64,000 nt of DNA, taken from Pollutimonas sp963706785. Its GTDB lineage: Bacteria; Pseudomonadota; Gammaproteobacteria; Burkholderiales; Burkholderiaceae_B. The stretch's first letter is position 1. Each line of letters begins with the position of its first letter. This document shows positions 51,270 to 59,065 of the stretch, in pieces. The translations under genes and the position numbers were made by a program. The notes under the pieces are model-generated. The model was not told the origin of the DNA. It saw only the letters and a list, made by a program, of their open reading frames with translations, and did not search any database. Location: positions 186,001 through 250,000 of the forward strand of contig CAVPNJ010000004.1 in assembly GCA_963706785.1 (NCBI GenBank), written 5' to 3'.

Positions 51270-51641
51270 ATGAAGAAGATACTGGCAGTATTGACACTCA
51301 CGCTCGTGGCCGGGGCCACCGCGATGGCGGCAGACGTACCCATCAAGAAAAGTGGCAATATCCTGGTAGATCAGTCCGGAATGACTCTATATACGTTTGA
51401 CAAGGATGCGGCGAATAGCGGAAAAAGCGCATGCACCGGTGGCTGTACCCAGAACTGGCCACCTGTTATGGCAACAGAAGGGGCAAGCCCACAGGGTAAG
51501 TTCACGATTATTACCCGCGACGATGGGACTAAGCAGTGGGCCCATAACGGCAAACCATTGTATCGGTATAAATCTGATGCAAAGGCCGGCGACCGCAATG
51601 GCGATAATTTTCGCGACGTATGGCACGCGGCGAAAGATTAG
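51270..51641 (+). CDS. Secreted protein with YxFxxD repeats (COG4315-like)
   Basis: A 123-residue periplasmic protein. A signal peptide (cleavage near AMA-AD) is followed by the repeat LVDQSGMTLYTFDKDAANS, CTGGCTQNWPPV, and a second repeat KQWAHNGKPLYRYKSDAKAG. This matches the predicted-lipoprotein family COG4315, whose role is unknown; relatives are often found with redox or stress genes. The Cys pair CTGGC could form a disulfide or bind metal. It has a strong terminator at 51676 and a leader with an unusual hairpin over its ribosome site. Confidence 0.88.
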   Translation: MKKILAVLTLTLVAGATAMAADVPIKKSGNILVDQSGMTLYTFDKDAANSGKSACTGGCTQNWPPVMATEGASPQGKFTIITRDDGTKQWAHNGKPLYRYKSDAKAGDRNGDNFRDVWHAAKD

Positions 51642-51675
51642 CGTATCACCAAAAAAATAATCCGGTATGTGGCGC

Positions 51676-51706
51676 GTGGTCCAGGTTTGCCCTGGACCAC
51701 TTTTTT
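51676..51706 (+). terminator. Strong intrinsic terminator
   Basis: GTGGTCCAGG, TTTGC, CCTGGACCAC: ten perfect pairs followed by six Ts. It ends the small secreted protein gene and lies between convergent genes. Confidence 0.95.
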
Positions 51707-51711
51707 ATTAT

Positions 51712-53148
51712 TTACATCAATACACTCATGGCACGCTGCATGAACTCGGATACCGGCATGGCCTGGCCGTTAACATCGATGCTGTTGTTCTCGTATAAGA
51801 CCTTGGCGGCAGCTGCGTCCCCGTCTACCTTGACCAGTCCCGCATCGCGCAGACGCGCGACATATTGATCATATATAAGGGCGCCTAGCATTTCCATTTG
51901 CTGCTTTTGCTGGTCGTCACCCTGGGCCTGTGTAAAAGCCTGTAGAAACATGGGCCTGGAAACAGTAAGGTCCAGCTCAACTCGCTTAAGAATTTCAGCC
52001 AACAGCACATCTGCTGGCTGCGACTGGCCATTGGCGGGGCTGACAAAGTCAACTTGCAATAGTGCCCTGCTTTCGCCCTTGTCATTTTTCCAGATCAGCG
52101 GATCGATTGATAGGCTTGGGCTTGATGCCAGAACGGCCATGCCCCTTTTGTGCAGCAGCGTTTCTTCCTCTTGGGTCAGCGTCAATTCCTGATCGTCAGC
52201 GCTACCACGCTTGGCCTGAATGGCATCGTATTCAGACGCCAGGGCAGCCAATGCGGCAACATCCAGCTGCCGTGTCTTACCTCCGACCGATATACTGCCC
52301 AGGTCGATGCCCCCTACCATCAAGCGGCCGAAATCATAGCGTAATGAACCATCAAGCAATTTATCTTTCTGGCGGCTCTCAAGGTTGATGGTGAGCTCTT
52401 CGATCGTGACAGCTTCGGCAGCCTCACCGATCGCCAAAGCATCGATAGTTGCAGTGCTCTGGGTCGTGACTTCGTTCTGACCACCTAGGGTGGTTGTGCT
52501 ATGGCCTTTGATATTCTTGAGGGTAAAGTTTTGCCCACGCTCAGGATTAACAAGTGAGAGCGATGCAAACTGGCCAGCCGCTGTATTGTCGTTGAAGTCG
52601 TTGCTGAAATCCATATTGATCGAACCGCCGCTGAAACTGAGCTTTTCGCTTCCTTCAGCCAATTCTGTTGGCGCGAATGTCCAGACTGATTTTCCCGAAC
52701 CGCCAAAACCGACTTCTGTTTCCACGGTCAATGGCGACTTCCCCTGTTGGCTATCGAACCATTTTTGGCTTGCCGGCGAAGCAATCAATTGGGCACGGCT
52801 ATGCGCCAGCATGGGCCTGAATTCGCCAGAACGCAATGCGGCCAATGGGAACGGGCCGTGTTGCAAATGATCTTGCAATTTAAGATCGATGGGCTTGCCG
52901 TCCTCGTCCTTCAGGTGAATAGTATAGGTGACGTCAGACGAGAAAAAATGGCGCTGATAGTTGTTGATTTCTATCTTCAGACCACTGCCGCTAAGGTCCG
53001 GGCCCAATAATTTAACCAGACGCTCGTTGGCCTGGGTCACGACACGCTCTATCGTTGTTTGAGCCTCTTTGCCCACATACCACGTGGTTCCCAGATACGC
53101 GACACCGAGGATCACTACTGCACCGATTACGCCTGAACTTTTTTTCAT
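51712..53148 (-). CDS. YdgA family protein (DUF945)
   Basis: A 478-residue protein with one N-terminal membrane helix (GVIGAVVILGVAYLGTTWYV) and a long periplasmic part rich in beta structure: GLKIEINNYQRHFFSSDVTY and LDGSLRYDFGRLMVGGIDLG. The DUF945/YdgA group is an AsmA-like envelope family of unknown function. The start follows GGAAAGACA; a longer frame upstream is not homologous. Confidence 0.9.
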   Translation of the reverse strand: MKKSSGVIGAVVILGVAYLGTTWYVGKEAQTTIERVVTQANERLVKLLGPDLSGSGLKIEINNYQRHFFSSDVTYTIHLKDEDGKPIDLKLQDHLQHGPFPLAALRSGEFRPMLAHSRAQLIASPASQKWFDSQQGKSPLTVETEVGFGGSGKSVWTFAPTELAEGSEKLSFSGGSINMDFSNDFNDNTAAGQFASLSLVNPERGQNFTLKNIKGHSTTTLGGQNEVTTQSTATIDALAIGEAAEAVTIEELTINLESRQKDKLLDGSLRYDFGRLMVGGIDLGSISVGGKTRQLDVAALAALASEYDAIQAKRGSADDQELTLTQEEETLLHKRGMAVLASSPSLSIDPLIWKNDKGESRALLQVDFVSPANGQSQPADVLLAEILKRVELDLTVSRPMFLQAFTQAQGDDQQKQQMEMLGALIYDQYVARLRDAGLVKVDGDAAAAKVLYENNSIDVNGQAMPVSEFMQRAMSVLM

Positions 53149-53283
53149 TGTCTTTCCGTTAGTAGAGATCTGCCAAATAGCACGCACAGACCGGAATTAT
53201 CGCTGAGATTGCGCGAATGCCAAAACCTGCATACCATGCAGCGATGGTGCCCTGCACTCACTACAGCGAGGCGGTAATAAAAC

Positions 53284-53907
53284 ATGACTGGTCATATAGA
53301 TTTCTATTTCGATTTTTCTTCGCCGTATGGCTACTTTGCGAGCACTAAAATCGAAGACCTCGCCGCCGAGCTTGATCGCAAAGTGAAATGGAAACCCATT
53401 TTATTGGGCCCCATGTTCAAGGCTTCAAGCTCAGCTCCGCTTACAGAAATTCCGCTGAAAGGCGAGTACTCGCGTCACGACTTCGAACGTACTGCCAGGT
53501 TGTTCGATATTCCGTATCAGCAACCCGAGCCATTTCCAATCGGAACCGTACACGCGGCTCGATCGCTGCTGTTCCTGCTGCAGCACAACGAGGCCCTGGC
53601 CATCAAGTTTGCTCACCGGCTGTTTCGTGCTTATTTTGTCGAGCAAAAAAATATCGGCGACGCAAACATCGTGTTAGAGCTAGCCGGACAGACAGGAATC
53701 GATACTGCAGATCTTGCGGCGGGCATGGCCCTGGAAGAAATCAAAACTTTGCTGAAAGCCGAAGTCGACGCGGCCATCAGCCGCGGCGTTTTCGGGTCCC
53801 CGTTCATTTTTGTGGACGACGAACCCTTCTGGGGGTTCGATCGCTTTGACTATATCCGAAAGTGGATGGCAAAAACAAACGCCGATTTACCCAGTCAGCC
53901 TTCGTAA
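53284..53907 (+). CDS. 2-hydroxychromene-2-carboxylate isomerase (DsbA/kappa-GST family)
   Basis: A 207-residue enzyme with IDFYFDFSSPYGYFASTKIE, where the Ser of FSSPYGY binds glutathione, and the C-terminal GVFGSPFIFVDDEPFWGFDR. The family isomerises a hydroxychromene carboxylate in naphthalene and related pathways and uses glutathione. No other aromatic-degradation genes are near, so the real substrate may differ. Its end overlaps the convergent maiA by 13 bases. An AGCGAGGCGGTAA sequence precedes the ATG. Confidence 0.88.
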   Translation: MTGHIDFYFDFSSPYGYFASTKIEDLAAELDRKVKWKPILLGPMFKASSSAPLTEIPLKGEYSRHDFERTARLFDIPYQQPEPFPIGTVHAARSLLFLLQHNEALAIKFAHRLFRAYFVEQKNIGDANIVLELAGQTGIDTADLAAGMALEEIKTLLKAEVDAAISRGVFGSPFIFVDDEPFWGFDRFDYIRKWMAKTNADLPSQPS

Positions 53908-54545
53908 TCAGGTTGGCTGGCGGGAGCCGCCTGCTGGAAGGCAGGCAGTTCGGTGCATGCCGCATCAATACGCACAATGGTCGGCATCGCATCGAGGCTG
54001 CAGTTCATTCGGCGCGCATTGGCAACTTGAGGCACCAGGCATAAATCCGCAAAAGTGGGTTGATCGCCATGACAATATCGACCGGTATTGGCCTGGTTGA
54101 CCAGCATCGTTTCAAGTGCGGCCATGCCTTCTTCTACCCAATGACGATACCACGCGTTCTTGGCCTCTTCGTCGACGCCCAATTCGTGCTTCAAGTATTT
54201 CAATACGCGAAGATTGTTCAATGGATGAATATCGCAGGCAATGAACTGCGCGATCGCCCTAACCTCGGCGCGCCCTTTTGCGTCGGCAGGCAGCAGCGCC
54301 GGCGCCGGATGGGTTTCTTCGAGATATTCGAGAATCGCCATTGACTGGCCTACGGACCAATCCTCGTCAGCGAGGGTCGGCACCAACCCGGTGGGATTCA
54401 TATTTCGATAATTGCTCGATAATTGCTGGCCCCCTTCTCTAAGCAAGTGGACCGGTATAGTCTCGTAAGCAATACCTTTAAGGTTCAAGGCGATCCGAAC
54501 CCGGTAAGCCGCCGAACTACGAAAGTAACTATACAATTTCATCAA
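53895..54545 (-). CDS. maiA: Maleylacetoacetate isomerase (zeta glutathione transferase)
   Basis: A 216-residue glutathione-dependent isomerase of tyrosine, phenylalanine or gentisate-type breakdown. The glutathione site is MKLYSYFRSSAAYRVRIALN (SSAAYRVR), followed by NPTGLVPTLADEDWSVGQSM and a helical C-terminal domain with CHGDQPTFADLCLVPQVANA. Its ATG overlaps the ispH stop by 4 bases, an unusual neighbourhood. The usual partner fumarylacetoacetase is not in the window. Confidence 0.9.
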   Translation of the reverse strand: MMKLYSYFRSSAAYRVRIALNLKGIAYETIPVHLLREGGQQLSSNYRNMNPTGLVPTLADEDWSVGQSMAILEYLEETHPAPALLPADAKGRAEVRAIAQFIACDIHPLNNLRVLKYLKHELGVDEEAKNAWYRHWVEEGMAALETMLVNQANTGRYCHGDQPTFADLCLVPQVANARRMNCSLDAMPTIVRIDAACTELPAFQQAAPASQPDYEG

Positions 54546-55510
54546 GATTCCTTTACTTTACGGGAGAGTTCCTTAGGCAAAGGAAACGACACATTCTCGG
54601 GCGTCCCGGCCAGGGTACGCACCGAGGCGGCGCCAAGTTCCTTCAGGCGCAGGATAACCTGATTAACCAATACTTCGGGCGCAGAAGCACCTGCGGTTAC
54701 GCCGACTCGCCGTGTGGTCGCCAGCCAGTCCGGGTTTATCATTTCCGGCCCGTCAATCAGATAGGCAGCCGCACCCTTGCGTTCTGCCACTTCGCGCAAA
54801 CGGTTGGAGTTCGAACTATTTGGACTTCCGACGACCAATACCAGGTCGCACTCCGGGGCCATAATTTTTACGGCATCCTGCCGGTTCTGGGTCGCGTAGC
54901 AGATATCGCTTTTCTTCGGCTCGACAATGGAAGGAAAACGGGCGCGCAATGCCTGGGCAACTGTCGCTGCGTCATCGACCGATAATGTGGTCTGCGTGAC
55001 AAATGCGAGATTCTCGGGGTTGCCCACCTGCAGCGCTTCGACGTCGGCTGCCGTTTCGACTAAGTACATCCCGCCATCGGCTTGACCCAGGGTGCCTTCA
55101 ACCTCGGGATGACCGCGGTGGCCGATCATGATGATTTCGCGTCCCGCGGCCCGCATTTTGGCCACTTCGATGTGCACCTTCGTAACAAGAGGACAGGTAG
55201 CGTCGAATACCTTAAGGCCCATTTGCTCAGCTTCAGAGCGAATTGCCTTGGCGACGCCATGGGCCGAGAATACAACGATGGAACCCGCCGGGGCCTCGTC
55301 AAGCTCGTCGATAAAGATCGCGCCTTTCTGTTTGAGATCTTGAACCACATAACGGTTGTGGACAATTTCGTGGCGCACATAGATTGGCGCACCATGAAGT
55401 TCGATGGCACGCTCGACGATATCGATGGCACGATCAACGCCCGCGCAAAACCCTCTGGGTTGCGCAAGCACAACCTCAAGATTCGGTTGAGCTGGACTAT
55501 GGTCTGACAT
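54542..55510 (-). CDS. ispH: 4-hydroxy-3-methylbut-2-enyl diphosphate reductase
   Basis: A 322-residue 4Fe-4S enzyme for the last step of the MEP isoprenoid pathway. The three cluster cysteines lie in QPRGFCAGVDRAI, FDATCPLVTKVH and SDICYATQNRQ; the active-site segments VVGSPNSSNSNRLREVA and VTAGASAPEVL are present. The upstream gene encodes an FKBP-type isomerase, the usual ispH partner in Proteobacteria; their stop and start overlap as TAATG. Full length for the family. Confidence 0.97.
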   Translation of the reverse strand: MSDHSPAQPNLEVVLAQPRGFCAGVDRAIDIVERAIELHGAPIYVRHEIVHNRYVVQDLKQKGAIFIDELDEAPAGSIVVFSAHGVAKAIRSEAEQMGLKVFDATCPLVTKVHIEVAKMRAAGREIIMIGHRGHPEVEGTLGQADGGMYLVETAADVEALQVGNPENLAFVTQTTLSVDDAATVAQALRARFPSIVEPKKSDICYATQNRQDAVKIMAPECDLVLVVGSPNSSNSNRLREVAERKGAAAYLIDGPEMINPDWLATTRRVGVTAGASAPEVLVNQVILRLKELGAASVRTLAGTPENVSFPLPKELSRKVKES

Positions 55511-55995
55511 TACAGGACTCCTAATAACGACACCTCAATACGCAGGTCGGCGCCAGCTAGAGGATGATTGAAATCGAACAGGGCTGTGGCGTCATCCAAT
55601 TCTTTCAGAATCCCGGAATAACGCCCACCGTTAGGGGCAGAAAATTCGACCATGTCGCCCGGCTCGAACTGAGATTCCGGGTCTGCATTGGCAGCCATCA
55701 TGGCGCGCGTGACACGCTGCAAGAGATCCGGATTGCGATCACCATAGGCCTGGGATGCGGGAAGATCGAAGGCGAAACGCTCGCCTTCCTGGCGCCCCAA
55801 AAGAGCGTTCTCCATGCCGGGAGCCCACTGACCCATGCCCATTTGCAGCGTGGCCGGCCGGCCATCAAAAGTATTAGCGAATACCGAACCCGCGGCCGGG
55901 CCAGTTACTAATTCGATCCGATAATGCAATGTTAAGTAGGAGTCGGGACGGACAGAGGCTTTCGCCGCGTCGGGGGTAGAGGTCAAATCTTTCAC
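55510..55995 (-). CDS. fkpB: FKBP-type peptidyl-prolyl isomerase, SlpA/FkpB type
   Basis: A 161-residue cytoplasmic folding helper. It shows LTLHYRIELVTGPAAGSVFA, the FKBP start, and then PATLQMGMGQWAPGMENALL and FDLPASQAYGDRNPDLLQRV, typical of SlpA-like FKBPs with the IF domain. The gene comes directly before ispH, a common conserved pair. No unusual feature. Confidence 0.9.
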   Translation of the reverse strand: MKDLTSTPDAAKASVRPDSYLTLHYRIELVTGPAAGSVFANTFDGRPATLQMGMGQWAPGMENALLGRQEGERFAFDLPASQAYGDRNPDLLQRVTRAMMAANADPESQFEPGDMVEFSAPNGGRYSGILKELDDATALFDFNHPLAGADLRIEVSLLGVL

Positions 55996-56089
55996 CGTAG
56001 ATAATCGTTGCTATTACCGCTATTTTAGAGCGTCTTAGGCGTGCCTGCTTTAATGGGTACGATTACATTTCCCTTTTGAGTCAGTACCC

Positions 56090-56989
56090 ATGCTAAATAC
56101 TGCCCTTATCTACTTTCTGGAAGTCGTCAATACGGGCTCATTGACCCTGGCCGCACAGAAACTTCATGTCGCGCCGTCCGCAATCAGCCGTATGGTCCAC
56201 AAACTGGAGGAAGAATATCAAACAAGACTATTTGATAGACACGCACGCGGCATGGTACTGACCGAATCGGGAGAACTGCTTGCTGCCTACGCCCGTCGGG
56301 CTCATCTGGAGTCGGAACGCGCTCACAGCGAAATTCGCGACTTGCGTCATGTGGGACAGAGGCTAATCAAGCTATCGGCAAATCAAGCATTTGGACGCGA
56401 ACTGCTGCCCCGCGTAATGGGTGAGTTCCGTAAAAAAGAACCCACGGTCCAGTTCGAGTTAGCCATTCTACAGTCCGCGGAAATCAATGCACGGGTCCGG
56501 AAAGGTCAGGATGACATCGGCCTGAGCTACAACCTGTCACCGCCGGAAGGTGTGCATATTCAGTATGCGCGACGCATACCGGCTTATGCCGTCATGGCGG
56601 CGAACCATCCACTTGCGGACCGAGAACTGCTGTCATTGAACGAGATCGTTCCGTGGCCGGTAGCCCTCATGGGCCCTGGCAGCACCATCCGTTTCATCAT
56701 TGACCTGTGCTGTATGCATGAAAGAATCTCGCTTAATATTGCGCTTACCAGTAACAATCAAGGCGCGATCCAGAACTTTTGCCGTGATTGGGGCGCTATC
56801 AGCTTTGCTAGTCATTTGACCGTACTGGCGTCGACCGAGCGCGGTGAATTGGTCGCCATCCCTCTTTCAAATGGCGAACTACATCAGCGGAACTTGCACA
56901 TCCAGACACTGCAGCGGCGCGAATTGCCATCAAGCGCTGCCCGATTCATGCAACTGCTGATTCGCCATATCGACGAATTCTACAAATAA
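56090..56989 (+). CDS. LysR family transcriptional regulator
   Basis: A 299-residue regulator: winged helix LIYFLEVVNTGSLTLAAQKL and VAPSAISRMVHKLEEEYQTR, followed by the effector domain. It is the likely regulator of the peptide importer and M81 peptidase genes that follow on the same strand after 298 bases. Divergent from the ispH operon. The best start is the ATG at 56090. Confidence 0.92.
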   Translation: MLNTALIYFLEVVNTGSLTLAAQKLHVAPSAISRMVHKLEEEYQTRLFDRHARGMVLTESGELLAAYARRAHLESERAHSEIRDLRHVGQRLIKLSANQAFGRELLPRVMGEFRKKEPTVQFELAILQSAEINARVRKGQDDIGLSYNLSPPEGVHIQYARRIPAYAVMAANHPLADRELLSLNEIVPWPVALMGPGSTIRFIIDLCCMHERISLNIALTSNNQGAIQNFCRDWGAISFASHLTVLASTERGELVAIPLSNGELHQRNLHIQTLQRRELPSSAARFMQLLIRHIDEFYK

Positions 56990-57287
56990 CAGGTCATAGG
57001 GTTGTCAGTTCTGTCGTTAAAAACGACTTTCCGGCTAGGGGTATTCCCCATAGCCTGCTTACCGTGCATTTCGGCATCTTCAACTGCGGCGCGGCTTTGC
57101 GCAAGCCATCTAATTAACGCAACGCTTTTTTATAAATATTGACATTGTTAGAAGATTTGCGGCTCTCTAGAATTCTCAAGCTGCTACACCTTTACAACGG
57201 TCGACGATTCATACAGTGAACGTCCGGTGATGCCACGACCTTGGATTGGAAGTTGATTCGTTAACTCGCGTTTACAAAAGGGCTTCA
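56990..57287. other. Leader of the peptide importer operon
   Basis: No gene. It holds a small stem GTCGTT, AAA, AACGAC with TTT after it (57013-57030), a likely end for the lysR transcript. A second hairpin GGCTAGGGG, TATT, CCCC-A-TAGCC lies at 57033-57055. A TTGACA box is at 57139-57144 in AT-rich sequence, but I see no -10 at a proper distance. Confidence 0.55.
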
Positions 57288-58229
57288 ATGCTTTCCTATA
57301 CATTGCGACGCTTGTACATGACGATCCCTGTCATGTTGTTCGTTGCGCTTTTCGTTTTCGCCTTGCTCGATCTCGCCCCCGGCGATCCGGCCGCGCTGCT
57401 GGCTGGAGAAGATGCTACACGAGAAGACATCGCCCGTATCCGCATGACTTTGGGGCTCGATGAGCCTTTTCTGTTTCGATTTGGAAATTGGGCCTGGGCC
57501 GTCTTGCATGCAGACCTAGGTACTTCATTATTCACCGGCCTGCCGGTAAGCGAGATGATCGCCCAGCGTCTGGCGCCGACATTTTCCTTGATGGTCTTGA
57601 CCCTGATCGTATCCGTATCGCTTGCCATCCCTTTAGGCGCTTTCGCGGCATGGAAACATAACCGATGGCATGATCGCGGAATAATGGTCCTTGCCGTATT
57701 CAGTTTTTCGGTTCCGTCCTTTGCTGTTGGCTACTTACTCGCGTGGACATTCGGGCTGCAATTGCGCTGGTTCCCCGTGCAAGGATATGTGCCGCTGACC
57801 AACGGATTCTGGGCATCAGTGCACTCATTGGTGCTGCCTGCTCTGGCATTAGGAAGTGTGTACGTGGCCTTGATTACACGTATTACGCGTGCCACCCTGC
57901 TAGAGACTCTGTCACAAGACTATGTGCGCACCGCGCGGGCAAAAGGAGTCGGCAACCGTGACATCCTTTTCAAGCATGCATTGAAAAATGCAGCGGTGCC
58001 CATCATTACCATTATCGGTAGCGGCGTAGCGCTACTCATTAGCGGAACGGTCGTTACGGAAACCGTATTTTCCATTCCCGGTTTGGGCCGACTTACCGTC
58101 GATGCCATTTTAAGGCGCGACTATCCCATCATCCAAGGCGTCATTCTGCTCTTCAGCCTGCTATACGTGCTGGTGAATCTAGCGGTCGACCTTTTATACA
58201 GAGTTTTCGACCCCAGGATCAAATACTGA
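57288..58229 (+). CDS. Peptide/nickel-type ABC transporter permease (DppB/GsiC-like)
   Basis: A 313-residue inner-membrane permease. It begins MLSYTLRRLYMTIPVMLFVA and has LDLAPGDPAALLAGEDATRE, then the cytoplasmic loop DYVRTARAKGVGNRDILFKH and the GxG motif in FSIPGLGRLTVDA. First structural gene of the importer. ATG chosen at 57288 after AAAAGGGCTTCA; earlier codons in frame are not homologous. Ends as TGATG with the next permease. Confidence 0.94.
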   Translation: MLSYTLRRLYMTIPVMLFVALFVFALLDLAPGDPAALLAGEDATREDIARIRMTLGLDEPFLFRFGNWAWAVLHADLGTSLFTGLPVSEMIAQRLAPTFSLMVLTLIVSVSLAIPLGAFAAWKHNRWHDRGIMVLAVFSFSVPSFAVGYLLAWTFGLQLRWFPVQGYVPLTNGFWASVHSLVLPALALGSVYVALITRITRATLLETLSQDYVRTARAKGVGNRDILFKHALKNAAVPIITIIGSGVALLISGTVVTETVFSIPGLGRLTVDAILRRDYPIIQGVILLFSLLYVLVNLAVDLLYRVFDPRIKY

Positions 58230-59062
58230 TGAGCACGCATACTAACTTTATCAAGCAGCATCCGACTGTCGCTATCGGTGGTTTGCTCGTTCTGGCACTA
58301 GTGCTCATCGCGATTTTCGCTCCTTGGCTGGGCACCAACGATCCTACCGCGCTCTCCCCTATTCATCGCACTCGCGCGCCAAGCGATACATTTTGGTTCG
58401 GGACCGACTTGCTGGGGCGCGACGTGTATTCTCGAGTGATCTACGGCACACGAGTTTCACTTACCGTTGGGTTTTCGGTGGCGTTACTGTCGACGGCAAT
58501 TGGCTTGACAATTGGCCTGCTGGCCGGCTTTGTCCGATGGATCGATGCGGTAGCAATGCGGATCATGGACGGCTTCATGTCCATTCCCAGTATCTTGCTT
58601 GCCATCGCCCTTATCTCGCTTACCCGGGCATCTTTGCAGAATGTGATTCTGGCCATCACCATTGCGGAAATACCGCGTGTTGTGCGCCTGGTTCGCGGTT
58701 TGGTACTTACCTTGCGCGAACAGCCATACGTTGAGGCTGCCGTAGCAGCTGGCGCCAGCCGTACCCGTATCATTGTTCGCCACATTTTTCCTAATACCGT
58801 TGCTGCATTGACTGTGCAGGCTACCTATATTTGCGGTGTGGCAATTCTGGCCGAAGCCAGTCTGTCGTTTATCGGTGCAGGCGTCCCGCCGTCTGTTCCT
58901 TCATGGGGCAATATCATGGCTGAAGGGCGTGCGCTATGGCAGATAAAGCCACACCTGATTACCTTCCCCGCCATTTTTCTGTCTATCACTATTCTGGCCA
59001 TCAACATGCTCGGCGATGGTTTGCGCGATGCGGTGGATCCTCGCATGGCCAAGAGGATCTAA
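58229..59062 (+). CDS. Peptide/nickel-type ABC transporter permease (DppC-like)
   Basis: A 277-residue permease with GTDLLGRDVYSRVIYGTRVS, the DppC hallmark, followed by the loop QPYVEAAVAAGASRTRIIVR and EASLSFIGAGVPPSVPSWGN. Pairs with the preceding permease. Its ATG overlaps the previous stop by one base (TGATG), so the two are coupled. Confidence 0.94.
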   Translation: MSTHTNFIKQHPTVAIGGLLVLALVLIAIFAPWLGTNDPTALSPIHRTRAPSDTFWFGTDLLGRDVYSRVIYGTRVSLTVGFSVALLSTAIGLTIGLLAGFVRWIDAVAMRIMDGFMSIPSILLAIALISLTRASLQNVILAITIAEIPRVVRLVRGLVLTLREQPYVEAAVAAGASRTRIIVRHIFPNTVAALTVQATYICGVAILAEASLSFIGAGVPPSVPSWGNIMAEGRALWQIKPHLITFPAIFLSITILAINMLGDGLRDAVDPRMAKRI

Positions 59063-59065
59063 GTC

